Of a stretch of 64,000 nt of DNA, positions 17,061 to 24,828 are shown piece after piece (within the stretch, counting starts at the first letter, position 1; the number at the start of each line of letters is the position of its first letter). The DNA is from CAWFXC01 sp963819735 (lineage in GTDB: Bacteria; Actinomycetota; Acidimicrobiia; IMCC26256; DASPTH01). The stretch lies in the NCBI GenBank assembly GCA_963819735.1, contig CAWFXC010000001.1, forward strand, positions 1,302,001 through 1,366,000, given 5' to 3'. Made by a program: the position numbers and the translations under genes. The notes below the pieces were generated by a model, which was not told the DNA's origin, did not search any database, and saw only the letters and a program-made list of their open reading frames with translations.

Positions 17061-18731
17061 TCAGGAGCCGCGGCGCGGCTGCGAAGGCTCGGGCGACGGT
17101 GCCGGGTACACGATCGGGCCGTGCCCGTTCGTGGCCATGGGAGCAGGGTCGACCGGGGTCACGACCGGGCTGGGCTCGCGGGATCCGCGGTGCGCGGGTG
17201 GCTTCCGCGAGCGGTACTCGCTGCGGTAGTACGACTTCGAGCCCCGCAACGACTGGACGCCGATGAGCGTCACCCCCACCAGCGGTGCCTGCAGGCGGGC
17301 CAGGAGCTCGCGCGCGCGGCGGCTGGCGTCGTTCGGCGTGCGCCCCGAACGGCAGACGAGCACGACCTCGTCGACGAGCGGCATGATCACGCCGGCGTCG
17401 TCGGTGGCGAGCAGCGGTGCCGTGTCGATGATCACGATGTCGGCGAGCACGCGTGCGGACGCGATGAGATCCAGGCTGCGGGCGAGCAACTCACCGGGGT
17501 GCTCCACCGGCACGCCACTGGTGGCGATCGTGATGCCCGGGTACGGGGTGGCACGCACGACGTCGGACAGCGCTCGGTGCGGATCGTGATCGGCGAGCAG
17601 ATCGGTCATGCCCGGCTGCTCCGACAGACCGAAGTACTGGTGGAGCTCGGGACGGCGCAGGTCGAGCCCGAGCAGGAGGACCGAGCGGCCGGTCTCCGCG
17701 AACGCGACCGCGAGGTTGGCGCTCGTCGTGGTCTTGCCCTCGCTGGTACCCGGCGACACGACCATGATCACGCGGCCGCGCTCGGGCTGGGAGCGTTCGT
17801 GCGGCCAGTCGAGCGGTCGACCGTAGGCCGAAGCGTTGTACGTTCCGCGCGATGCGTCGGGAGTGCGGGCGGCGCTGCTCGAGACGACGAGCGCGGTGCG
17901 CAGGCTCCGGTACGCCTCCGCCGAGAGCGACTCCGGATCCGATTCGGTCACGATCGCGTGCTGCTTGCGGAGCTTGCGCGGCAGCATGGGGATCTCGGCC
18001 ACGACCGGCACCCCGAACGCTGCTTCCGCGCTCTCCCGGGTGCGGATCCGCGTGTCGAAGCGGGCGAGCACCAGCGCGAGCAGGACGCCGAGGAAGAACC
18101 CGACGAGCCCGCCGATGATGGCGCGGCTGGTACGGCTCGATCCGCCGCCGACCGTGTCGACCGAGGTGGTGCCCAGCGTCGAGAAGCCGGACGTCGGCGT
18201 CCCCTGCGATTCCAGATCCTGCAGGTGCGCGACCGCGCTGTTGTACTTGCTGCTCGCGGGCGAGTTCACGTTCGAGCCCGACGCGGCGAACGCGGCGGCC
18301 GCGGTGTTGACGTCGGCCTGGGCGGTGGCGAGCTCCGCGTTGTACTGCGTGACCGCCGCGTTCTGGAGGAAGGCCACCAACTCAGCGGTATACGTGTCGG
18401 CCACCTGCACCGCGCGCTCGGGTGTGGCAGCGGTCGCGGTGATCTGCAGACCGTTCAGGTCGGAGTCGGCCGTCGCGGTGACATCCGGTTCCGGCGGCCC
18501 GAGCTTGGCGTTGGCCTGCGCCTGGACCTGGCCCGTGGTGGTCAGGAACGCCGCACGCGACAGCGTGACCGAGTCAGTGTTCGTGCCGTCGAGCGCGATG
18601 GTGTGCGTGGCGGTGTACTCGGGCACGGGCGTCTTCGTCAGCGCGAAGGCCGCGATGAACCCGACGAGCGTGAGCGCGACGATCACCTGCCACCACTGGC
18701 GCAGGGCCCTGAGGTACTGGACGGGCTCCAC
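17061..18731 (-). CDS. Wzz-type chain-length regulator fused to BY-kinase (CpsD/Wzc-like)
   Basis: 556 residues from GTG 18731 with GGAG six bases before. A Wzz domain has its first helix at 14-32 and its second at 203-223. The cytoplasmic kinase follows, with Walker A at about 326-335 (SPGTSEGKTTT) and Walker B DIVIIDTAP at 431-439. The A' box reads LLLGLDLRRP at 352-361, where most kinases have a second Asp (IDADLRRP). The tail holds a small tyrosine cluster (SKSYYRSEYRS) that may be autophosphorylated, then a Pro-rich end. It sets glycan length and export state. A tyrosine phosphatase lies divergently across 326 bases, its likely partner. Confidence 0.9.
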   Translation of the reverse strand: MEPVQYLRALRQWWQVIVALTLVGFIAAFALTKTPVPEYTATHTIALDGTNTDSVTLSRAAFLTTTGQVQAQANAKLGPPEPDVTATADSDLNGLQITATAATPERAVQVADTYTAELVAFLQNAAVTQYNAELATAQADVNTAAAAFAASGSNVNSPASSKYNSAVAHLQDLESQGTPTSGFSTLGTTSVDTVGGGSSRTSRAIIGGLVGFFLGVLLALVLARFDTRIRTRESAEAAFGVPVVAEIPMLPRKLRKQHAIVTESDPESLSAEAYRSLRTALVVSSSAARTPDASRGTYNASAYGRPLDWPHERSQPERGRVIMVVSPGTSEGKTTTSANLAVAFAETGRSVLLLGLDLRRPELHQYFGLSEQPGMTDLLADHDPHRALSDVVRATPYPGITIATSGVPVEHPGELLARSLDLIASARVLADIVIIDTAPLLATDDAGVIMPLVDEVVLVCRSGRTPNDASRRARELLARLQAPLVGVTLIGVQSLRGSKSYYRSEYRSRKPPAHRGSREPSPVVTPVDPAPMATNGHGPIVYPAPSPEPSQPRRGS

Positions 18732-19057
18732 AGGTCACTCCGTTCCGGGGTCGGCGAGACCGGATCGCGTCAGCTGACGCGAGCCTCGCGAGGTTCCGAG
18801 AGATCCGCCGGCCGGTGTCGAGCCCGGGCGGAACGCGGCATCCCGCGTCCCGGCCCGCGCGCTCGCTCGCGCTTCACAGAGGGTCCCCATAGCTGCCAGT
18901 GCTCCCATACAGAGATCAACGGCCACTGGGGTGTTCGACTTGACCGGCCATTGCGGCTCGGGGTCGGTTCTGGCGCAGTTCACACAACGTGGTCGGGATG
19001 CCCGGATTCGGTCACTGAGGGCGGCGACCGGCACCCGGTTTCGTACACTCTCCTGCT
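18732..19057. other. 326-base divergent intergenic region (kinase/phosphatase)
   Basis: No credible gene is seen here. It holds the palindrome CCTCGCGAGG (18784-18793), two TATGGG-type hexamers on the minus strand near 18890-18915 that could serve the kinase gene, and TACACT at 19044-19049 for the phosphatase. Local GC is lower than in the flanking genes, as expected for a promoter region. Confidence 0.5.
19044..19049 (+). promoter_or_regulatory. -10 box for leaderless phosphatase transcript
   Basis: TACACT lies 8 bases before the proposed ATC start codon at 19058. The same 8-base spacing is found before the ATG of the asparagine synthase, epimerase and pheA genes, which supports transcription starting at 19058. 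Confidence 0.5.
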
Positions 19058-19666
19058 ATCGAGTCTTCGCCCCGCGTCCTCTTCCTGTGCACGGGGAACC
19101 TGTGCCGTTCCGTGATGGCGGAAGCCCTGATGCGGCACCGCGCGGACCAGTCGGGCAGCTCGCTCGAGGTGGCCTCGGCCGGCTTCCAGACCGAGGGTGA
19201 GCCGCCCCCGTCCGACACCATCAAGGTGATGGCGCGCCGGGGGATCGACGTGTCCGACCACCGGAGCCGGATGGTCACCCCCGCCGACCTGCAGGCCGCG
19301 GATCTCGTCGTCGGCATGACCCGCACGCACGTGTGGGACGCCGCGCTGCTCGAGCCGACCGCGCTGACCCGCTCGTTCGTGTTCGGTGAGCTCGTACGCC
19401 TCAACGACTCGATCGGCCGTCGCCAGGGTGGCGAATCGATCGGTGACTGGATCGAACGGCTCAACGGCGCCCGGAGCCACGGGATCGTCGGCAGCACGCA
19501 GAGCGAGGAGATCCCCGATCCCTACGGCCGCCGGACCCGTGCGCACGAGCGCGCCGCGCGCGAGATCGACAAGCTCGAGCTCGAGCTGGCCGACTTCGCC
19601 TTCGATCCCGTGCTCCCGAAGTACGACGTCCGCTGGCGCGAAGGGAAGCTGATCTGGGAAGCGTGA
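19058..19666 (+). CDS. Low-molecular-weight protein-tyrosine phosphatase, probable ATC start
   Basis: About 202 residues. The essential P-loop CTGNLCRS (Cys11, Arg17) and its leading strand RVLFL lie upstream of the first ordinary start codon (GTG 19112), so the gene must begin earlier. The frame has no ATG, GTG or TTG between 19022 and the P-loop; the fitting start is ATC at 19058, directly after a -10 box. The general-acid loop is EIPDPYG (Asp154). It probably removes phosphate from the divergent BY-kinase and so resets glycan synthesis. A sequence error of ATG to ATC, or initiation at CTG 19085 with loss of the strand, are alternatives. Confidence 0.85.
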   Translation: MESSPRVLFLCTGNLCRSVMAEALMRHRADQSGSSLEVASAGFQTEGEPPPSDTIKVMARRGIDVSDHRSRMVTPADLQAADLVVGMTRTHVWDAALLEPTALTRSFVFGELVRLNDSIGRRQGGESIGDWIERLNGARSHGIVGSTQSEEIPDPYGRRTRAHERAAREIDKLELELADFAFDPVLPKYDVRWREGKLIWEA

Positions 19667-19679
19667 TCGACGCCCCCGA

Positions 19680-20831
19680 TCACCACCAGGTGATGCCCTT
19701 GCGCGCCGCGACCGCGCGGTAGGTGTCGAGCACGATCTGCACGCAGCGGCGTTCGTCGAACCGCTCGATGGCGATGCGCCGTCCGGCGATGCCGGCCGCG
19801 CGCAGACGATCGGGATCATCGCCCAGCGCGCGGATGGCGGCGACCAGCTCGGCCGGCCGGCCGACGGCCACGAGCCGACCGTTCACACCGTCGTCGACCA
19901 CCTGGCGGCACCCGCGGATGTCGGTGGCCACGACCGGTACGCCCATGGCCGCCGCCTCCATGGCCGCACGCGGGAAGCCCTCGCGGTGGGAGGCGAGTAC
20001 GAAGACGTCCATCGCCGCGTACAGCGCGTCGACATCGTCGCGGTGCCCGAGGAACTGGGCGCCGCGCGCCCGGGCCGCGTCGACCAGGTCGCGGTCGAGC
20101 GCGTCGGGCTTCTCCGGATCGTCGGCGCCGACGACGACCAGGCGGTAGCGCTCGGGCAGCGCGGCCATTGCTTCGAACAGCTCCGGGTAGCCCTTCTCGG
20201 CCACCAGCCGACCGACGGTGCCCACCAGCACGTCGCCCGGACCGACACCGAGCTCCGCTCGCCGCGCGGCACGGTCGTCGGCCGTGAAGCGGGCGGGATC
20301 GAACCGCGCGAGATCGACCCCGTTGCCGAGCAGCCGGGTGCGGTCGTGCCGCGACACGTGGAGCCGCACCATCCACGCCAGATCCTCGGGGTTCTGCACC
20401 AGCTCTTCGTCGGAGAAGCGCGACGCGATCGCCTCGAGCACACCCACGAGCGCGCGCTTGGCCCACCGGTCGTCTTCGGTGGCGTAGAGGCCGTGCACCG
20501 TGTTCACGACGATGGGCACTCCCGCCAGCCGACCCACGATGCGTCCGTAGAGCCCCGGCTTCGGGTTGTGGGTGTGCAGGACGTCGGGCCGTTCCCGCCG
20601 CAGCACCTGCCACAGGTCGCGGGCGGTGCGCAGGTCGGCGGCGAGGTCGAAGCGGCGGGTGGACGACGGCAACGCCACGTGCCGGATGCCGTCGCGCTCC
20701 AGCCCCTCGACCCATGGGCCGGGCGCGCTGATCCCGATGACCTCGCCCCCGTCGTCGATGACGGCGACGAGTTGCGGAAAGAGGAGGAACCGCAAGCTGA
20801 GGTCGACGGTGGTGAGGTGCGCGACCTTCAT
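19680..20831 (-). CDS. Glycosyltransferase family 4
   Basis: 383 residues, GT-B. The N-terminal half has RPDVLHTHNPKPGLYGRIVG and VNTVHGLYA, typical of WbpH/PslF-like and capsular GT4 enzymes. The donor half has VGTVGRLVAEKGYPELFEAM and SHREGFPRAAMEAAAMGVPV, where E-x7-E binds the nucleotide sugar. It adds one sugar to the lipid-linked repeat unit. The gene is convergent with the phosphatase (13 bases between stops) and 38 bases downstream of a membrane protein on the same strand. Confidence 0.9.
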   Translation of the reverse strand: MKVAHLTTVDLSLRFLLFPQLVAVIDDGGEVIGISAPGPWVEGLERDGIRHVALPSSTRRFDLAADLRTARDLWQVLRRERPDVLHTHNPKPGLYGRIVGRLAGVPIVVNTVHGLYATEDDRWAKRALVGVLEAIASRFSDEELVQNPEDLAWMVRLHVSRHDRTRLLGNGVDLARFDPARFTADDRAARRAELGVGPGDVLVGTVGRLVAEKGYPELFEAMAALPERYRLVVVGADDPEKPDALDRDLVDAARARGAQFLGHRDDVDALYAAMDVFVLASHREGFPRAAMEAAAMGVPVVATDIRGCRQVVDDGVNGRLVAVGRPAELVAAIRALGDDPDRLRAAGIAGRRIAIERFDERRCVQIVLDTYRAVAARKGITWW

Positions 20832-20869
20832 CGCGTCAACCAGCCCATCCGCTCAACCAGCCCATCTCG

Positions 20870-21802
20870 TCAACCATGTGCACCGGGCGTTGCCCGTGGC
20901 CGCGGCACGGAGAGCGCCCGGAGCGCGAAGAACCCGGCGGTGAGCGCGAGCGCGGCGATCACCGTGCTCGCCACCGCCGACGATTCCAACCCCGCGAGCC
21001 GCGAGCACGCGGCCACGACCACCAGTTGCACCCCGACCACCGCGACGATCGGGCGCACCCCCGGGTCGTCCGGCGCGTCCGCGCGCCCGCCGAGCGGGAG
21101 TCCGCTCCGAGCCAGCAGCGGCACGAATGCGATGACACCCAGGCACGCGACCGCGCCCACGACCGCGCCGGGACGAGCCACGCCGTCGGTGCCCGCGACC
21201 CATGCCAACAGGCCGACGAACGCGGCGGCGCCGCCCGCGCCGAGGGTGAGGAATCTCGCCGGCCATCCGGTGCACGCCAGGGGAATCGCGACGCCGAGCA
21301 CGAGCGCGGCGTGCTCGGTGTCGGGCACGCACGCGTAGGCGCCGCCGACGGCCAGCAGCATCAACACCGGGCCGGCGTCGGCGACGCGCTCCCAGCGGGG
21401 CCATTCGACGGCGGCCGCGGCCGCCAGCACGACGAAGACGATCAGGAACGGCCGCACGAACGCTTCGCCGTGGGGTACGAACGCCGGCGCCAGGAGCAGC
21501 GCACCCGGCACGAACAATGCGAGACGCGCGACGAAACCGACGGAGGACCGTTCGCACCACGCGCCGGCGGCGCCCAACGCGATGAGCCCGAGCGCGAGAA
21601 ATGCCGGCCGCGGGAACGCGACGTTCGCGAGATGCGCCCCGACGTACGCGCCGGCGCACAGACCGATCCCCGCGAGTGCGTGCGGGCGTCGTCGCGGTGA
21701 GAGGAGCACGAACGCGACGAGCAGCAGTGTGGCCGCCACTCCGACCGCGAGGCCCACTTGGAACGACGGCCGATCCACGAGATCGGTCAACGGTTGGAGC
21801 AC
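20870..21802 (-). CDS. Polytopic membrane protein, unknown
   Basis: 310 residues from GTG 21802, with TACCGT six bases upstream suggesting a leaderless transcript. It has about 9-10 hydrophobic segments of Ala/Val/Leu and a single aromatic-rich loop (VEWPRWERV). No conserved acidic or His motif of a polymerase or flippase is obvious. It sits upstream of a GT4 gene in the glycan locus and may act in lipid-linked glycan handling, but this is context only. Upstream extension to 21973 reads as Arg-rich shadow and is rejected. Confidence 0.6.
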   Translation of the reverse strand: MLQPLTDLVDRPSFQVGLAVGVAATLLLVAFVLLSPRRRPHALAGIGLCAGAYVGAHLANVAFPRPAFLALGLIALGAAGAWCERSSVGFVARLALFVPGALLLAPAFVPHGEAFVRPFLIVFVVLAAAAAVEWPRWERVADAGPVLMLLAVGGAYACVPDTEHAALVLGVAIPLACTGWPARFLTLGAGGAAAFVGLLAWVAGTDGVARPGAVVGAVACLGVIAFVPLLARSGLPLGGRADAPDDPGVRPIVAVVGVQLVVVAACSRLAGLESSAVASTVIAALALTAGFFALRALSVPRPRATPGAHG

Positions 21803-21808
21803 TCCGCG

Positions 21809-21814
21809 ACGGTA
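21809..21814 (-). promoter_or_regulatory. -10 box, leaderless (membrane protein)
   Basis: TACCGT on the minus strand lies 6 bases before GTG 21802, with no Shine-Dalgarno sequence. Confidence 0.4.
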
Positions 21815-21954
21815 GCCGCGCCCCGCGCGGCCGGATTCCACCGGTGACTCGCCGACCGCGCCCGCCGCGCACCGTCCGCGCACAGTCCGCGTGCCTACCG
21901 CACGTACGCCGGACGCGCGCGGCGCACGAGCGGTGCCGGTACGCTGAAGATCCC

Positions 21955-23106
21955 GTGTCCGATCGGAAGCCACGACCTCCCGTGCCGTCGCCCGTACTCC
22001 AGGTGATCACCGACACCGACCGCCGCGGTGCTCAGGTGTTCGCCACCGATCTGCACGCCGCGCTCCTTGCGAGTGGGCACCACGTGGAGACGGTCGCGCT
22101 CGCACCGGGCGCGACGCGCGGACTCGACGTCGACGTGCTCGGCACCACTCGCCTCGGCGCGGCGACGCTCCGTTCCCTGCGGCGCCGCATCACCGCTTCG
22201 TCGGTGGTCCTCGCGCACGGATCGAGCACGCTTCCGGCGTGCGCGCTCGCGTCGCTCGGGGTACGGGTGCCCTTCGTCTACCGCCAGATCAGCGACTCCC
22301 TCTTCTGGGCGTCGACCCCTTCACGGCGCGTGCGCGTGCGGGTCGGGCTCATGCGCGCGTCGCGCATCGTTGCGCTCTGGTCCGGGTCGGCGTCGACGCT
22401 CACCCAGCACTTCGGCGTCGCGCCGGAGAAGCTCCGCGTGATCCCGAACGGCGTGCCTCCCGAGCGGTTCGCGCCGTTGGGCGCGGCGGATCGGGCCCGC
22501 GCGCGTGTCGAGCTGGGCATCGACCCCGCGGTCGGGGTTGTGGCCTGCGTCGGGGCGTTGGCCGCAGAGAAGGGTGTCGACCTCGCGATCCGCGCGCTGG
22601 CCGACATCGACGACGCGGTGCTCGTGGTCGCGGGCGCCGGGCCGGAACGCGATCGGCTCGGTGCGCTGGCCGAACGCACCGCGCCCGGGCGCATCGTGTT
22701 CACTGGCTCACTCGCCGATCCCCGCGCGGTGTACGCGGCCGCCGATGTGGTCGTGCTGCCCAGCCGGGGCGGCGACAGCATGCCCGCCACGTTGATCGAG
22801 GCCGGCCTGCTCGGGCTCCCCTCGGTGAGCACGCCGGTCAACGGCATCCCCGACATCGTCGTCGACGGATCGACCGGCGAACTGGTACCCATCGGGGATC
22901 TCGCCGCCCTGACCCGTGCCGTGCGCGGCCTCCTCGACGACTCGGATCGGGCCCGCCGCCTCGGTGGCGCCGCCCGCGTCCACTGCGCCGGGCGGTTCGC
23001 CATCGACGTGGTCGCGGCGCAGTGGGCCGCGGTGATCGCCGAGGTGGCGCCGCTTGCCGCGCCGGGTACGGCACCGACCGGGCGTGAGTCGAGCGGGTCG
23101 AGCTAG
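21955..23106 (+). CDS. Glycosyltransferase family 4
   Basis: 383 residues from GTG 21955; TACGCT at 21940-21945 lies nine bases before. VLQVITDTDRRGAQVFATDL begins the acceptor domain with the glycine/arginine loop typical of GT4. Later come VVACVGALAAEKGVDLAIRA and PSRGGDSMPATLIEAGLLGL, the latter with E-x7-type donor binding slightly altered (Asp-Ser for the first Glu). It is divergent from the membrane protein at 20870 and its stop overlaps that of the capsule-type gene on the other strand by 3 bases. Confidence 0.88.
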   Translation: MSDRKPRPPVPSPVLQVITDTDRRGAQVFATDLHAALLASGHHVETVALAPGATRGLDVDVLGTTRLGAATLRSLRRRITASSVVLAHGSSTLPACALASLGVRVPFVYRQISDSLFWASTPSRRVRVRVGLMRASRIVALWSGSASTLTQHFGVAPEKLRVIPNGVPPERFAPLGAADRARARVELGIDPAVGVVACVGALAAEKGVDLAIRALADIDDAVLVVAGAGPERDRLGALAERTAPGRIVFTGSLADPRAVYAAADVVVLPSRGGDSMPATLIEAGLLGLPSVSTPVNGIPDIVVDGSTGELVPIGDLAALTRAVRGLLDDSDRARRLGGAARVHCAGRFAIDVVAAQWAAVIAEVAPLAAPGTAPTGRESSGSS

Positions 23107-24815
23107 TCGGAGAAGTCGAGGTAGTCGGGATCCGCGGTGTCGGCGGCCCACGCCGCCCAACTGGTCAGATCACCCTTGGCCTCGAGCGCATCGAGATCCG
23201 CCACCGTCCACACCACGTTGCGGTCGAGGGGATGCCATCCGCGCTCGGCGAAGTCGAACTCGAGCCGGAACGAACGGGTCTTCCACGGACGGCGCACCAT
23301 GAGGGTCTGGGTGTACTCACGCGCCCGCCGGGTCATCTCCGGGGGGATGGGTCCGTACTCGTGGATGTGCTGCAGCCGGTCGAGGAACTCCTCCTTCGAC
23401 TGCGAGTCGACGGTGAACCCGAGTTCGGCGTAGTTGCCCGTCCCGGCGGTGAACGCGGGCTTGCCGAAGCACGCGAATTCCATACCCGGCGTGCCGCGCA
23501 CGGTCACCGCGTAGTCGGCGAACTCGTAGATCGACAGGGTCGAGATCTTCGTGTCGGGCAACAACAGGTGCACGTGATCCGGCAGATCCGGGAACCGTTC
23601 CCGGATCAAGGTGACCTCGGAGCTCTCACCCTCGATGTCGCCGTGCGCGACGCGGAACACGTTCGACGGGTGGGTCTTGATCACCCAGTTCACGTGATCG
23701 TTGCCGACCGCGGCGCCGACGGTCTGCACCAGCCAGTCGGCGTAGTTCTCGAACAGGTCGACGCCGTAGAAGAGGCTGGCGTCCCAGAGCACGTGGGCGA
23801 AGATCACCGCGGTCCGACGGTCGGGATCCAGGTCGAGCTCGGACCGGATCTGCTCGGGCGTGCGCGGTTCGTTGTCGGGCTGGAACTGGCGGCCGAGGGT
23901 CCACTTCCCGCCGTAGCGCGCCCGGAAGTCGCGGTCGAGCTCGGCGTCGCGTTCGGGGGTCCACGGTTCGCGGTGCACGCGTTCGAGGGTTTCCGGCGCG
24001 ACCGACTTGGCGTCCACCCGACGACTCGCCTTGGTGAGGCGCTTGCTCATCAGCGCGTCGTCGCGCCACAGGTTGATGGTCTGGATGACGTCGACGCCGC
24101 GATCGACCGCGACGTCGACCATCGGTCCGTTGGTGCTGTAGTTCGCCTCTTCCACCAGCAGAACGCGCGGCTCGAGCCCGTCGATCACCTGCTCGGCCCG
24201 CAGCGTGTTCAGCAGCACCTCGTCGAGGATCGCGGCGACCCGGGTGCGGTTCTCGCCGATGGCGAGATCGGGCGAGCCGTCGAACGTCGTGCGGATCAGG
24301 GTCGACAGCACGTGGTTCCCAACGGCCTGCCCGCGGAACTCCCAGTCCTTGATCCCCGCGAAGTCGATCGGCCCGTCGAGGAGGCGGGCCGCGGCGTCGG
24401 CACACTCAGCCGCCGCGGCCGGGCTCACCACCAACTGGTCCTGCGCGATCACTTCACCCAGCCGGTACGCATCCACGTAGCGGCGCACACGGCTGGCGCG
24501 GTTGGTGGGGATCGACACCACCGGCCTCAGACCGTGGAGCCGCAGGGCGACCGCCAGCACGCAGGCGACCTTGGTGTCGAAGATGTTGTCGCGGTACAGG
24601 GCAACCAGCGCGACGGGCGCGTCGGATGGCGTCGCCGGCAGCGCGTCGAGGAACTTGGACGAGCGACGGGTCTCGGAGACGTCGCGCGCGATGTCGTAGG
24701 TCCAGCGCGGATTGCGGGCCGCGCGGTAGGCGTCGACGAGCCACGGTGCGCGTGCCGCGGCGTCGGCGACCAGCCGCTTGGCTGCGTTCCCTGATCGACC
24801 GGCCGACGCGCTCAT
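23103..24815 (-). CDS. Capsule-polysaccharide-biosynthesis-like protein (GT-B type)
   Basis: 570 residues, soluble. The N-terminal half has LVALYRDNIFDTKVACVLAV and a long helical region. The C-terminal half has AVIFAHVLWDASLFYGVDLF, HVNWVIKTHPSN and TVRGTPGMEFACFGKPAF. The KTHPSN stretch and the RGTxGxEFxxFGKP motif resemble Kdo/capsule transferases of the KpsC/KpsS type and related GT-B proteins. It may cap or start a glycan chain. It lies 13 bases downstream of the ABC exporter gene, so export and this transferase are co-expressed. Confidence 0.65.
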   Translation of the reverse strand: MSASAGRSGNAAKRLVADAAARAPWLVDAYRAARNPRWTYDIARDVSETRRSSKFLDALPATPSDAPVALVALYRDNIFDTKVACVLAVALRLHGLRPVVSIPTNRASRVRRYVDAYRLGEVIAQDQLVVSPAAAAECADAAARLLDGPIDFAGIKDWEFRGQAVGNHVLSTLIRTTFDGSPDLAIGENRTRVAAILDEVLLNTLRAEQVIDGLEPRVLLVEEANYSTNGPMVDVAVDRGVDVIQTINLWRDDALMSKRLTKASRRVDAKSVAPETLERVHREPWTPERDAELDRDFRARYGGKWTLGRQFQPDNEPRTPEQIRSELDLDPDRRTAVIFAHVLWDASLFYGVDLFENYADWLVQTVGAAVGNDHVNWVIKTHPSNVFRVAHGDIEGESSEVTLIRERFPDLPDHVHLLLPDTKISTLSIYEFADYAVTVRGTPGMEFACFGKPAFTAGTGNYAELGFTVDSQSKEEFLDRLQHIHEYGPIPPEMTRRAREYTQTLMVRRPWKTRSFRLEFDFAERGWHPLDRNVVWTVADLDALEAKGDLTSWAAWAADTADPDYLDFSD

Positions 24816-24828
24816 GCCCTCGCCCCCG

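Noticed and set aside
15939..19115. 1058-codon plus-strand frame
   Set aside because: It is antisense to a clear GT4 gene and a clear BY-kinase gene, is Arg/Gly/Asp-rich and shows no domain; a high-GC shadow.
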